Assembly (NCBI RefSeq): GCF_020991475.1
Contig: NZ_JAJMPA010000005.1
Span: 1-64,000, forward strand
Length of the DNA: 64,000 nt
DNA from: Pedobacter sp. MC2016-14
GTDB taxonomy: Bacteria; Bacteroidota; Bacteroidia; Sphingobacteriales; Sphingobacteriaceae
Direction: 5' to 3'
Both the position numbers and the translations under genes were made by a program. This document shows, one piece after another, positions 16,851-26,376 of this stretch; within the stretch, counting starts at the first letter, position 1; every line of letters starts with the position of its first letter. The notes beneath the pieces are model-generated. The model had not been told where the DNA came from and made no database searches. It saw only the letters and a program-made list of their open reading frames with translations.

Positions 16851-17396
16851 ATGGAGCATTATCATCCATTGGTAAGTTCCCAAAAACCTAAAAATATTTC
16901 AATGTTAAAAAGCGGACCATCAGCCCTAATCATTTTGTCCTTCCTTGTAATGAATATGTTCTTACAATCGTGTAATTCCCAAAAATTTGATCTGTCCTCT
17001 ATTGTACTTCCGGTAAAGGAAAGTAGCATCACCTCTAAATTTCAGCTGGAAGACCAAAAATTCCAGACAGCTGGACTGGATGAATATATCTCTATGGAAA
17101 AAGATGCCCTTTATTTTGAGGGCGAGTCCCTTTATGGCAGTATAGACCATAGCCCCAATACATCCTACATGGCAAACTTTGTAAAATTCTATATTGATAA
17201 GAAAACCAGTCAAATCGAGGCCTATAAGCTGGAAACCAAACCTCATACACCATTAAGCGTAGGCAAGTTCAATAAACTGCCTGAGCGCCTTTTTGATCTC
17301 TTCCTGACCCGAAGCTTGCTGCAAGTCTATTCCGCAAAAAGGGTTCTCCTGCATCTTGGCATGGAGAGTAAGGTAATACACCCCTCCCATCAATAA
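16851..17396 (+). CDS. Lipoprotein, probably 3'-truncated
   Basis: The 181-residue frame has a hydrophobic segment ending in LQSC (Cys41), a convincing lipobox. If translation begins at the internal ATG at codon 18, the signal peptide has a normal length. Residues 45-135 look like a genuine soluble domain. The last 40 or so residues (PERLFDLFLTRSLLQV onward) are simply the antisense of the TetR gene's 3' end, so the original C-terminus appears lost. The convergent overlap with TetR is 144 bases. No family is recognised. Confidence 0.5.
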   Translation: MEHYHPLVSSQKPKNISMLKSGPSALIILSFLVMNMFLQSCNSQKFDLSSIVLPVKESSITSKFQLEDQKFQTAGLDEYISMEKDALYFEGESLYGSIDHSPNTSYMANFVKFYIDKKTSQIEAYKLETKPHTPLSVGKFNKLPERLFDLFLTRSLLQVYSAKRVLLHLGMESKVIHPSHQ

Positions 17397-17885
17397 TGCA
17401 TACATCGCCCTGAAGTTTTTATCGCTTCCTTCAAAATGCCTATCGAAGACCTCGCTCAGCACCTGATTACCTATATCCTCACGTTTCAAATCAAGCTCTT
17501 TCAAAATCGGCAACTTCTCGCTAAGCCCCCAGGTAATGATCCGGCGCATCTCCTCATTGTTGATCAGACTGTCAAACTGGTTCTCCAGTACATTGTAGGC
17601 AAGCGTCTTTCCAGCATCCGCTTTGCTGGTCTCCACCATATCTCCGACTTCCTCGGGACTGATCTTCCAATAGTCGTTGGCATTAAGATACTCCTTAACT
17701 AATCCCTCGAGGCTACCGAAATAGTCATAGATCAGCCTCCTATCTACCTTTGCCACATCAGCAACCCTGCTGATGCTAAGTCCGGAAAAACCATCTTTTT
17801 TCAGGATTTTCCCCAGAGCAGTGATCAGGTTCGCCTTCGTGCGCTCCTTGTTCCTAAACGGGCCATCTGTAACTTTTCTTGCCAT
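17253..17885 (-). CDS. TetR/AcrR family transcriptional regulator
   Basis: From the ATG at 17885 the protein has 210 residues; the frame extends to a TTG at 17894, which is less likely. The N-terminal helix-turn-helix (KANLITALGKILKKDGFSGLSISRVADVAKVDRRLIYDYFGSLEGL, about residues 17-62) is typical. The C-terminal ligand domain is helical. It is divergent from a small membrane protein, with operator site 3 (18040-18061), an extended perfect palindrome, in the space between. Autoregulation and control of the neighbouring genes are likely. Confidence 0.8.
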   Translation of the reverse strand: MARKVTDGPFRNKERTKANLITALGKILKKDGFSGLSISRVADVAKVDRRLIYDYFGSLEGLVKEYLNANDYWKISPEEVGDMVETSKADAGKTLAYNVLENQFDSLINNEEMRRIITWGLSEKLPILKELDLKREDIGNQVLSEVFDRHFEGSDKNFRAMYALLMGGVYYLTLHAKMQENPFCGIDLQQASGQEEIKKALRQFIELAYA

Positions 17886-18039
17886 TTGAATCAACTTTGC
17901 TGCAATTTGCGATTTTTTCAGCCACCGTCAAAGATATCCTCTGATATCTATGGGCCGGACAGATTCTATAAAAATATAAAACCCTTCCAAAGTTAAAGCA
18001 CAGAAATAAAGAGCTGTCATAAATTAAATCCCAAACAAT

Positions 18040-18061
18040 TATATCACATATTTGTGATATA
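18040..18061. promoter_or_regulatory. Operator site 3, TATATCAC-N6-GTGATATA
   Basis: This is the longest of the four related palindromes, with perfect 8-bp arms around ATATTT. It lies in the divergent promoter region between the TetR gene and the small membrane protein, where an autoregulatory operator would be expected. Confidence 0.6.
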
Positions 18062-18154
18062 AAATATATTTACTATTTTCGTTCTCATCGTACACCTTAG
18101 TGGAGTAACTATAGCAGACAAGCAAGTTTCAACCACTAATCCAACCGAAAGAAA

Positions 18155-18406
18155 ATGACATCCAACAACCTATCCAATTCACAAGATCTGAAAACACTGA
18201 CCAAACAAAGGGATTTTTTCAAAGGCCTGCTCATCGGTGTCTGTATCCTTTGGCCATTTATACTTGCAGCCGCATTTTATTTTTATTACAAAAAAGACAA
18301 CATAGCTTTGTTTATTCCCTCTATTACCGTTTTTATCGGATTTCTCCCAATTTACTTAAGGTTCAAATCATTAGATGCCGAGATAAAATCAAAAAAAGCC
18401 AGCTAA
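18155..18406 (+). CDS. Small two-helix membrane protein
   Basis: The 83-residue product has a polar N-terminus with a coiled-coil-like KTLTKQRDFF stretch, helices at about 22-45 and 51-68, and a charged tail with AEIKSKK. No family is recognised. It is divergent from the TetR gene, across operator site 3, and is therefore a prime candidate for control by it. Small membrane proteins often accompany transporters or envelope-stress systems, but none is next to it here. Confidence 0.55.
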   Translation: MTSNNLSNSQDLKTLTKQRDFFKGLLIGVCILWPFILAAAFYFYYKKDNIALFIPSITVFIGFLPIYLRFKSLDAEIKSKKAS

Positions 18407-18471
18407 CCGCCGATCATCAAACAGGTACCTGTGCCATAGGTCTGCAAAAAAGGTTATAGCCTGCTTTCCTT

Positions 18472-18906
18472 TTAATCAATCTGTAACGGTCGGAATTTCC
18501 TTTCAAAATCGAACCACAAGGTCTTGCCCACTATTTGTTCACGATTATAAAACGTTTTGCTGTATAACCCTCCACTTCCCACACCTACCCCATAGTCGCC
18601 GCTTTTTTTAAGGTGCTGCTGTAATTTATTCACGAAACTCTTAATGTTCTTATCCGGTGTTTTTGAGATCACCCTTAAGCTCAGGTTTTCAACTTCATCT
18701 GGTGTAGACCTTCCGCCACGCAATTCGATGGCATGAACGCAAAACTCCTCATCAAATATATCGCCATCCCTTTCCTTAAGAAATTCCACCGAAGTGATAT
18801 AGGCCGAGTAATAACGTTCACCTGCCTCTAACAAAAAATCTTCCCTCCTTTTGACTTTCTTTAAGGTAACGCGTTGTCCAACTCTTGTTTTGATATAAAC
18901 ATGCAT
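18472..18906 (-). CDS. Hypothetical protein, 144 residues
   Basis: The product is soluble-looking. It has a basic N-terminal beta region (MHVYIKTRVGQRVTLKKVKRRE), a central ISKTPDKNIKSFVNKLQQHLKK helix, and a glycine-rich YGVGVGSGGLYSKTFYNREQIVGKTLWFDF stretch. No family is recognised. The gene is divergent from the Imm22-like gene, with operator site 4 in the 172-base gap, so the two may share control. A role next to a toxin-immunity relic is possible but unsupported. Confidence 0.5.
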   Translation of the reverse strand: MHVYIKTRVGQRVTLKKVKRREDFLLEAGERYYSAYITSVEFLKERDGDIFDEEFCVHAIELRGGRSTPDEVENLSLRVISKTPDKNIKSFVNKLQQHLKKSGDYGVGVGSGGLYSKTFYNREQIVGKTLWFDFERKFRPLQID

Positions 18907-19024
18907 TGCCGATTTGTTAATCAGACTATTAAACTCATCAAAAAAATTTCTAAGGGGATGATAACATTAATTAAACTCGCCATAACCATTTAAATCAAAG
19001 CGAAGTTAACTATTATTGAAAAAT

Positions 19025-19040
19025 ATCACAACAACGTGAT
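19025..19040. promoter_or_regulatory. Operator site 4, ATCAC-N6-GTGAT
   Basis: ATCAC AACAAC GTGAT matches the other three sites of the local family. It lies between the divergent 144-residue gene and the Imm22-like gene. Confidence 0.5.
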
Positions 19041-19078
19041 TTATTATTCCTGATTTTAGCTCACAACTTTATCTAACG

Positions 19079-19315
19079 ATGAAAAGCAAACATCTATGGT
19101 TCGGAAATTTCCCATCTCGAGAATTATTCGAGGCTTATCTCAATCAAAGTAAATACCTGAAGGCATGGGCAAAATATGATCACGAACCTCCAGCAGGAAA
19201 CCTTGAAGTAGATGCCGAACCCTCGCCAAATTTGAGATGTCATTTTTGCAAGGATGCAGGTATCCAACTGGCACTGTCGGGAGAGGATTTTGCACCTGCA
19301 GTGCCGCGCCAGTAG
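19079..19315 (+). CDS. Imm22-like immunity protein, short form
   Basis: The 78-residue product reads HLWFGNFPSRELFEAYLNQ, then KYLKAWAKYDHEPP, then SPNLRCHFCKDAGI. That is the order of conserved segments I associate with Imm22 immunity proteins of polymorphic toxin systems. Family members usually run on past the RCxFCK motif with a YDEDF-like segment; here it continues with GEDFAPAVPRQ and stops, so the C-terminus may be short. No toxin gene is next to it, so it appears as an orphan. The assignment is moderate. Confidence 0.5.
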   Translation: MKSKHLWFGNFPSRELFEAYLNQSKYLKAWAKYDHEPPAGNLEVDAEPSPNLRCHFCKDAGIQLALSGEDFAPAVPRQ

Positions 19316-19543
19316 AGCGCTTGCCTACCCAAAATGAATTGGGATCCAGGTTAAAAGTTATTGGCTTTAGATTGGCTGGGTATTGCGAGGTTTGTACACC
19401 ATTCAACACTATACCAACCCGCTGACAAACACCTTTCAACTTAAAGCTGGTACTATGCTGCTGTCTTGCTGGTATCTTTGTGCTGCAAAGGGATGCTGGA
19501 ATTATATAGTTTATCATATATTTGCCTTTGAGGGACCTTTTGT

Positions 19544-20125
19544 ATGGAGCAGTATAAGGCATATGGGGATCAGGCGCTAGTCCAACTGATGCAAAGTGGT
19601 GACGAGCGGGTATTGACCGAAATTTACGAGCGCTACTGGGACAAGATGCTGGTGGTGGCCTTTAACCGTTTAGGAAATCAGGAAGAAGCAGAAGAATGCG
19701 TACAGGATGTGCTTTGCAAGCTTTGGAAACTGCGTCAGGATTTTTCTTTGTCAAAAGTTGAGCTCTCTAATTACCTGGCACGCGCCATACGCAACCAGGC
19801 ATTTAATGTACTGGACCGCCGCCATCGCGAGCGCATAAGATATGAAACCTTTGTGCCTGTTGAAGACATCAATACCCTTTCCCCAGAAAGGCAGTTCATT
19901 ATTCGTGAATTGCAACAACAAATTGACCAATCCATCAACGCACTACCTAAACAATGCCAAATCGTTTTTAAATTAAGCCGTCAGGAAGGCCTTTCAAATA
20001 AAGAAATTGCCGAAACACTCAATTTATCAGAAAATACTGTTAAAAGTCACCTTAAAAAAGCCAACAAAGATCTTGGTGGCAAGCTAAAAATGCTGGCAAT
20101 CCTGCTTTTTATTTACAATTTCTAA
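19544..20125 (+). CDS. ECF sigma-70 factor, FecI-like
   Basis: The 193-residue protein contains region 2 (LTEIYERYWDKMLVVAFNRLGNQEEAEECVQDVLCKLWKLR) and region 4 (LPKQCQIVFKLSRQEGLSNKEIAETLNLSENTVKSHLKKANKDL) of the Bacteroidetes FecI class. It is the first gene of uptake locus B and is followed by its FecR after 66 bases. The ending LAILLFIYNF is a short hydrophobic tail common in this subgroup. A TATATTTG element at 19517-19524 precedes the start by about 20 bases, without a well-placed -33 partner. Confidence 0.85.
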   Translation: MEQYKAYGDQALVQLMQSGDERVLTEIYERYWDKMLVVAFNRLGNQEEAEECVQDVLCKLWKLRQDFSLSKVELSNYLARAIRNQAFNVLDRRHRERIRYETFVPVEDINTLSPERQFIIRELQQQIDQSINALPKQCQIVFKLSRQEGLSNKEIAETLNLSENTVKSHLKKANKDLGGKLKMLAILLFIYNF

Positions 20126-20191
20126 AAAAAACAAACAACACTCACCCTCACCGGAAATTTCTCTGTCTATACCAATAGAACAAGAATAATA

Positions 20192-21367
20192 ATGTCTGAG
20201 AACTCCGAATACATCGCACATCTAACCTACAAATTTAATAACGGCACCATCTCTCCCGGGGAGATGCAAAGCTTAATGGATTGGTACAATGGCCATGATG
20301 ACCTGCAAGCAGTAATCCCAACAAAAGAAATAGAAACGCATGAAGCAGTTAAATCACGTATATTAACTGGCCTAATGCTAAAAATTGCGGAACCGCAGCC
20401 AGCCCGTACTAAATTGTTTAGATGGAACCTCCGGATGGCCGCGGCAATAGCCGCAGTAGTAATGATTGCAGTTGCTGCCTGGCTAACACTCCAAAATAAA
20501 GGCACAGTTAAACATTCTGAATTCACACAAACCGGTATTGAACCTGGAACAAATAAAGCCACACTTACCTTAGCAGATGGAAGAACCATCAATCTAAGCA
20601 ATACCCAAACCGGCATAGTAGCTGGAGAAAAGATCACGTACGCCAATGGCGTTCCCATAGAAAATATTGATCCGGCCGAAATGGGCGACGCGAACACCTT
20701 AGTTACACTACACACCCCCAGGGGCGGTACGTATAGCATTACCCTGCCAGATGGCACTGATGTTTGGCTCAATGCCGAGTCCACTATAAAATACCCTTCA
20801 AAATTTGCGGAGGATGCCAGGATTGTCCAACTTACCGGCGAAGCTTATTTCCACGTCAAGTCGTCTTTCGATAAAAAAGGCAAAAAAATCCCTTTCAGGG
20901 TAGCTGGAAGCAGGCAACAGGTAGAGGTTTTGGGCACCCAATTTAACATGAATGCCTATCCGCAACAAGCTGACAGTAAAACTACCCTTGTAGAAGGCAA
21001 GGTATTGGTGACTGATCAAACCAAAAAATATATACTGGCACCAAATGAACAAGCCCTGACTTCAAAAAACAGCACAAAAGTATTGCAGGTAACCGCAGGT
21101 AATTATACGGCCTGGCGCGACGGAAAATTCAGTTTCGATGGTAAAACATTTGAAGAAACGATGAATGACATTGGAAGATGGTATGACCTTGATGTGGTTT
21201 ATGAAGGTCGGATCCCGGAAGAAGAATTGACCGGAGATGCCTACCGAAACCAAAAAATCAACCTCGTGCTGCGTTTGCTGGATGTTGCCGGAATTGACTA
21301 CAAACTGGACATTTCCAGAAGGAAGCTCATTATAAAAGGAGAAAAAAAACAGAATACTAACCCATAA
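20192..21367 (+). CDS. FecR family anti-sigma factor
   Basis: The 391-residue protein has a cytoplasmic sigma-binding region, a transmembrane helix at about 84-102 (MAAAIAAVVMIAVAAWL), a FecR domain (TPRGGTYSITLPDGTDVWLNAEST) and a C-terminal DUF4974 domain (DIGRWYDLDVVYEGRIPEEEL). It connects the SusC transporter of locus B with the sigma factor before it. Order and spacing are standard. Unlike in locus A, nothing is inserted between sigma and FecR. Confidence 0.85.
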   Translation: MSENSEYIAHLTYKFNNGTISPGEMQSLMDWYNGHDDLQAVIPTKEIETHEAVKSRILTGLMLKIAEPQPARTKLFRWNLRMAAAIAAVVMIAVAAWLTLQNKGTVKHSEFTQTGIEPGTNKATLTLADGRTINLSNTQTGIVAGEKITYANGVPIENIDPAEMGDANTLVTLHTPRGGTYSITLPDGTDVWLNAESTIKYPSKFAEDARIVQLTGEAYFHVKSSFDKKGKKIPFRVAGSRQQVEVLGTQFNMNAYPQQADSKTTLVEGKVLVTDQTKKYILAPNEQALTSKNSTKVLQVTAGNYTAWRDGKFSFDGKTFEETMNDIGRWYDLDVVYEGRIPEEELTGDAYRNQKINLVLRLLDVAGIDYKLDISRRKLIIKGEKKQNTNP

Positions 21368-21528
21368 ACCAGAAAAGAAACATGCCCTAAAATCTACTAA
21401 ACCTAAACCCACTGCGACAGCACAAAAAAGGGAAAGGACTGCCATCCTCTCCCCAAAAAGTCTGATTGGCCCGCAGTCAAAAAAATTGTATCAGCTTTAT
21501 TGCACCAACCAAACCAACGTTAAAATTA

Positions 21529-24500
21529 ATGATTAAAATTTACTTATCAAGAGTGATGAAGACCATCATATGCTTAATGCTTACTGGATTTATGTCCGTA
21601 AGCGCAGCAAGCTATTCACAACAGATCACACTTAAGGGGCGAAATATACCCTTTGCTAAAGTTGTAGAAGCCATTAGGAAACAAAGTGGCTATACGGTTT
21701 TCGGCACAAAAAAACTGTTTGAGGCTAGCAAGCCCGTTACTATTGACGCCCAAAATATGCCTTTAACCCAGTTTCTGGAGAAGGTGACAGAAAACCAACC
21801 CCTGGAATATGCGATAGAAGACAAAACCATTTCATTGTCCAGCAGGAAAGCTGCCAAAACTACACCCGAACCTGCCGCCGTAATCCAGCAACAAGTCATC
21901 TCGGGCACAGTCCGTCATGCGGAAACCAAGGAGCTTTTGATCGGCGCAACGGTTAGGCTGAAAGGTACTCCCTTAACTGCCGGGAGCAATACAAAAGGGC
22001 AATACCGTATCACAATCCCCCTTTCTGCCAAAAAGCAAATTCTGGTATTTAGTTACGTGGGCATGAAAACATTAGAAATCCCCTACCAAAAGCAGGAGAG
22101 CATTGATGTAGATCTACAACCGGATGAAGCAGGAATGGATGAACTTGTGGTGACAGGAATCTATCAAAGGGAACGCAAAGATTTTACAGGTTCTTCGGCA
22201 AGGTATACGGTAAAAGATTTACAAATGATCGGTAACCAAAATATATTACAGAGCCTTAAAACACTTGACCCTTCTTTTGCGATCATTGACAATAACCAAT
22301 TTGGCTCTAATCCTAACCGCCTGCCCGACATCGAAATAAGAGGAAAGAGCAGCGTCATCGGATTGACCGATGAATTCTCATCTAATCCAAACCAGCCATT
22401 ATTTATACTGGATGGCTTTGAGAGCACGTTGAGGCTCATTAGTGACCTGAGTATGGACCGTGTGGAAAGCATTACGGTGTTAAAAGACGCGTCGGCAACT
22501 GCCATTTATGGATCTAAAGCGGCAAATGGTGTGGTGGTCATTGAAACAAAAAGACCTACACCAGGGCAGCTGCGCTTAAACTATACCCTCAACTCTACGG
22601 TTAGCTTTGCAGACCTTACCGATTACAACCTGATGAATGCTGAAGAAAAGTTACAGTTTGAACTGTTATCGCGTTCTTATGGCGCGCTTACCCCTGCCGG
22701 AAACATCATTCTAGGAAATAACCTCGAAAGTGAGGCCGTTTACTTCAATCGCCTTAAAGAAGTGCGCAGGGGTGTAAACACGGACTGGACATCAGAACCA
22801 TTGCGCGTTGCGTTATCTCAAAGACATTCTATTTTTGCCGAAGGTGGCGATGCCAGCCTTCGGTATAGCACCTCTTTTAATTATGGAATTACTAAAGGGG
22901 TAATGAAAGGATCGGACAGGCAAGCCACCAACGGAAATATTCGCCTGCTCTACAGAAAAGGAAAGATCTCGGTAAACAATTCCCTGAGTATTGACAATAC
23001 GCAGTCCGACCAGGAAGCCATCCCCTTCTCTACTTTCTCAAGGGCCAATCCTTATTACAGGAAATATGATGCACAGGGCAACGTGCTCAAGGTACTTGAA
23101 GATTTTAAGTACTACGCAAATCCCACGCTGGCACCAATCTACAGTCCGCTGTACAACCAAAGCAACCTTAACATTAACAAAGAAGGAACACTGGGCTTTA
23201 CCAACAATACGGAATTAGAGTGGCGTATCATAGAATCGCTACGTGCCCGCGGCCGTTTCAGTATCCGTAGTTTTAGCAACCAGGATGTTCTTTTCCGTTC
23301 TCCATTTAATACAGAATTTGAAAATGTAGATGCCTTTCAGAAAGGGACTTATTATGAATACAATGGAAAAAACCTGAATTATGATGGAGACTTTAGCCTG
23401 ACTTTCGGTAAACTTTTCGCGGAAAAGCACATGGTAAATGCCGTATTGGGTACCAGAATGGAACAGGCAATCAGCCGGGAAAGCATCTTTGGGGTTAGCG
23501 GTTTCACAGATGACGAATTTAGCAATCCTAATTTCGCCCTTGGATACGTGGTGGGCAGACGTGCTGAATACGTGGAGTCTAAACGCCGCGGTGCCAGTTT
23601 CTTCATGAATGCAGGGTATGCTTATGACCAGCGCTTTTTACTGGATGCCACAATAAGGTCTGATGGTTCATCTGTCTTTGGTTCTGCCAGGCAGTTTTCA
23701 AACATCTGGTCTGTCGGACTAGGCTGGAACATCCATAATGAAGCTTTCCTGAAAGATGGAAACTTTAGCTGGTTGAATGAGCTCAAATTACGAGGATCCA
23801 TAGGTAATCCGGCCAACCAAAATTTTAACGATTACATTTCCATGCGCGTTTACAAATACAACAATGAAAACCGCAACCCTTTTGGTGCCAGCACGATTCT
23901 CAGTAATATGGGTAACAAAAACCTGAAATGGCAAACTACGCTGGACCGCAATGTCGGTTTAAACCTGACTATACTTGATAACCGACTGCGGTTTACGGGA
24001 GATTATTTTGTAAAAACTACAGATCCATTATTGGTGTATGTAGCCCTGCCTTCTTCTACCGGGGTGACCAGGGTGGCGCAAAACCTTGGCGAGCAGATCA
24101 CCAAAGGTTTTACTGTAATTACAGATTATGCAGTGTTGAGGGGCAAACAACTGAACTGGCGTGTCAATCTGAATATGCGTCAACTGAAAGCGGAGTATCG
24201 AAAAATCGGGAACCAGCTGAACAGTTTCAACACCACGAATAAAAGCAGGAACCTGCTCCGTTATTACGACGGTGGAAGTCCTTCAGATCTATGGGCAGTG
24301 CGCTCAAAAGGCATCGATCCAGCTACCGGACGTGAAATTTTCCTGAATAAAAACGGGGAGCAAACATTTGTACACAACTATCAGGATGAAGTAATTGTAG
24401 GGAATAGCGATCCAAAGCTGGAAGGTGTATTGGGAACGAGTTTCCTTTATAAGGGCTTCTCTGCACAGCTGAGTTTGAGGTACCGTGTAGGTGGACAGGC

Positions 24501-24873
24501 TTTTATGCAAACCCTCTATGAAAAAGTGGAAAACATCTCCTCAACCGGGGTGATGTTAAACCAGGATCGCCGGGCTTTGTACGACCGCTGGAAGCAGCCG
24601 GGAGACAACGCAAAGTTTAAAGCGATCTCAACCACCGAGCTTACGCCCATGTCATCACGCTTTGTAGCAGACAACAATACGCTGATCGGGGAATCTTTTT
24701 CCCTCGGTTATGAAACCACCAGTGCGGCCTGGCTAAAAACCATCCGCGCATCTTCCATCACGTTCAGGGCTTACATGAATGACATTTTTAACATTTCTAC
24801 GATCAAGAACGAACGGGGTATTGATTATCCTTTCGCACGATCGGTTTCCTTCTCTGCAGCAGTTCGTTTTTAA
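21529..24873 (+). CDS. SusC/RagA family TonB-linked outer-membrane transporter
   Basis: The frame opens at a TTG at 21466, but the ATG at 21529 gives a proper signal peptide (MIKIYLSRVMKTIICLML, cleavage near AAS) and about 1114 residues. An STN domain (FAKVVEAIRKQSGYTVFGTK) is followed by a carboxypeptidase-regulatory-like domain (GATVRLKGTPLTAGSNTKGQ), the plug with DASATAIYGSKAANGVVVIETK, and the barrel ending SFSAAVRF. It imports an unknown ligand with its SusD partner, and its STN domain probably signals to FecR. Confidence 0.85.
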   Translation: MIKIYLSRVMKTIICLMLTGFMSVSAASYSQQITLKGRNIPFAKVVEAIRKQSGYTVFGTKKLFEASKPVTIDAQNMPLTQFLEKVTENQPLEYAIEDKTISLSSRKAAKTTPEPAAVIQQQVISGTVRHAETKELLIGATVRLKGTPLTAGSNTKGQYRITIPLSAKKQILVFSYVGMKTLEIPYQKQESIDVDLQPDEAGMDELVVTGIYQRERKDFTGSSARYTVKDLQMIGNQNILQSLKTLDPSFAIIDNNQFGSNPNRLPDIEIRGKSSVIGLTDEFSSNPNQPLFILDGFESTLRLISDLSMDRVESITVLKDASATAIYGSKAANGVVVIETKRPTPGQLRLNYTLNSTVSFADLTDYNLMNAEEKLQFELLSRSYGALTPAGNIILGNNLESEAVYFNRLKEVRRGVNTDWTSEPLRVALSQRHSIFAEGGDASLRYSTSFNYGITKGVMKGSDRQATNGNIRLLYRKGKISVNNSLSIDNTQSDQEAIPFSTFSRANPYYRKYDAQGNVLKVLEDFKYYANPTLAPIYSPLYNQSNLNINKEGTLGFTNNTELEWRIIESLRARGRFSIRSFSNQDVLFRSPFNTEFENVDAFQKGTYYEYNGKNLNYDGDFSLTFGKLFAEKHMVNAVLGTRMEQAISRESIFGVSGFTDDEFSNPNFALGYVVGRRAEYVESKRRGASFFMNAGYAYDQRFLLDATIRSDGSSVFGSARQFSNIWSVGLGWNIHNEAFLKDGNFSWLNELKLRGSIGNPANQNFNDYISMRVYKYNNENRNPFGASTILSNMGNKNLKWQTTLDRNVGLNLTILDNRLRFTGDYFVKTTDPLLVYVALPSSTGVTRVAQNLGEQITKGFTVITDYAVLRGKQLNWRVNLNMRQLKAEYRKIGNQLNSFNTTNKSRNLLRYYDGGSPSDLWAVRSKGIDPATGREIFLNKNGEQTFVHNYQDEVIVGNSDPKLEGVLGTSFLYKGFSAQLSLRYRVGGQAFMQTLYEKVENISSTGVMLNQDRRALYDRWKQPGDNAKFKAISTTELTPMSSRFVADNNTLIGESFSLGYETTSAAWLKTIRASSITFRAYMNDIFNISTIKNERGIDYPFARSVSFSAAVRF

Positions 24874-24890
24874 TTCAACCCCATACCTTT

Positions 24891-26357
24891 ATGAAATCAA
24901 TATATAAAATACACCTTTGTTTCCTGTTCAGCCTCCTTTCGCTTTCATGCAGCAAATGGGTAGAAGTAAAACCCAATGACCGCATAGGAGAAGACCAGCT
25001 CTTTGCCGATAAGGAAGGCTATATTAAAGCACTTAACGGTGTATATGTAGAAATGGCAAACAGGGCCTTGTACGGACAGGAGATGACCGCCGGCACATTA
25101 GATGCGATGTCCGGAAACTATTATACACCCGGTACTACCCATGTCTATTATGAAAGAACTACGTTTGTATACACCGCTGCAAATACCAAAGCAACCTTTG
25201 ACAATGCCTGGCGCAAAGCTTATGAGTTGATTGCCAACTGCAATGTGATCCTGGAAAAATGCGGAAACGCGCCCAGTGAAACCTTGCCTGAGCCTTATTA
25301 TGGGATTGTTAAAGGCGAAGCACTTGCCCTTAGGGCATTCTTTCACCTGGATATGCTTAGGTTGTTTGGTCCCATTTATTCTGAAGAAAATAAGCTCAAG
25401 GCAGCCATTCCTTATATGTCGGAAGCAGGCTTCGGCGTTGCCCCGCTTTCAAATTCTGAACAGGTGATGCAAAAAATCACAGCAGACTTAAATGCTGCGC
25501 TTTCTTTGATGGAAAATACCGATCCCATCCGTACTGATGGGGTAAGGAATACCAATAACCCCGCTGGTAAAAATGACCTTTATTATCGTCAGTACAGACT
25601 GAACTATTATGCGGCGAAGGCCCTTTTGGCACGTGCTTACCTCTGGCAGGGCAACAAGGCCAATGCATTGATTCAGGCAGAGACTTTGCTGGCGGAAATA
25701 CAGGCGCCAGGAAAAATAGTGTTTCCCTATGTAACTGCTGCCAACGCCACGAGCGGCGACAAGCCGGACATGCTTTTTTCTACAGAAGTGATGTTTGCCG
25801 TATACGACATTAACCGTGTGCAGATGTACAACAACTTGTTTAATGTAAATCTTGCGGTAACCAGTAAATTGTCCTTTACCGGGGCAGATGTAACGGCTAC
25901 CCGCTTAACCGCCCTTTACGATGATGCCAATGATTACAGGAGAAGAGCCTGGCAAAATTTGTCATCCGGAACGGTTACAGCGCTCACCAACATAAAATAC
26001 CTTGATATCATTAACACGCCAGGCAGGTATATGATCCCCCTCATCCGCCTCAGTGAAGTACTGCTCATTGCCGCCGAAGCGCAGCCTAATTTGGCACAGG
26101 GAATTAGCTATCTGAATATGGTGCGAACGAGCCGCAATAGCTTAAGCCTGAATCCAGCGGATAATGCTGCATTAAAAACGGCGATTGGCAATGAATTCAG
26201 AAAAGAGACCATGGGAGAAGGCCAGCAGTTCTTTTTTTACAAGCGAAATGCCCAGACAACCATTCCCAATCATGCCGCATTAACAGGAACAAAAACAATG
26301 TCCTTAAATAATTATGTCGTTCCGCTGCCGGATAGTGAAACTTCACAAAGAAATTAA
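24891..26357 (+). CDS. SusD/RagB family outer-membrane lipoprotein
   Basis: The 488-residue protein has a lipoprotein signal ending LSCSK (Cys20). It then has the SusD-type KVNPNDRI-like opening (VKPNDRIGEDQLFADKEGY), a GIVKGEALALRAFFHLDMLRLFGP helix pair, and a C-terminal REFRKE-type stretch (NEFRKETMGEGQQFFFYKRN). It follows SusC by 17 bases. It belongs to the subgroup that travels with DUF4843 and PKD-like lipoproteins. The ligand is unknown. Confidence 0.85.
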   Translation: MKSIYKIHLCFLFSLLSLSCSKWVEVKPNDRIGEDQLFADKEGYIKALNGVYVEMANRALYGQEMTAGTLDAMSGNYYTPGTTHVYYERTTFVYTAANTKATFDNAWRKAYELIANCNVILEKCGNAPSETLPEPYYGIVKGEALALRAFFHLDMLRLFGPIYSEENKLKAAIPYMSEAGFGVAPLSNSEQVMQKITADLNAALSLMENTDPIRTDGVRNTNNPAGKNDLYYRQYRLNYYAAKALLARAYLWQGNKANALIQAETLLAEIQAPGKIVFPYVTAANATSGDKPDMLFSTEVMFAVYDINRVQMYNNLFNVNLAVTSKLSFTGADVTATRLTALYDDANDYRRRAWQNLSSGTVTALTNIKYLDIINTPGRYMIPLIRLSEVLLIAAEAQPNLAQGISYLNMVRTSRNSLSLNPADNAALKTAIGNEFRKETMGEGQQFFFYKRNAQTTIPNHAALTGTKTMSLNNYVVPLPDSETSQRN

Positions 26358-26376
26358 AAAATTAAGCAATTGTAGT

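Noticed and set aside
15174..19040. Reading the ATCAC-N6-GTGAT palindromes as Crp sites
   Set aside because: Crp-type sites are TGTGA-N6-TCACA, the opposite half-site order, and the cluster centres on a TetR gene.
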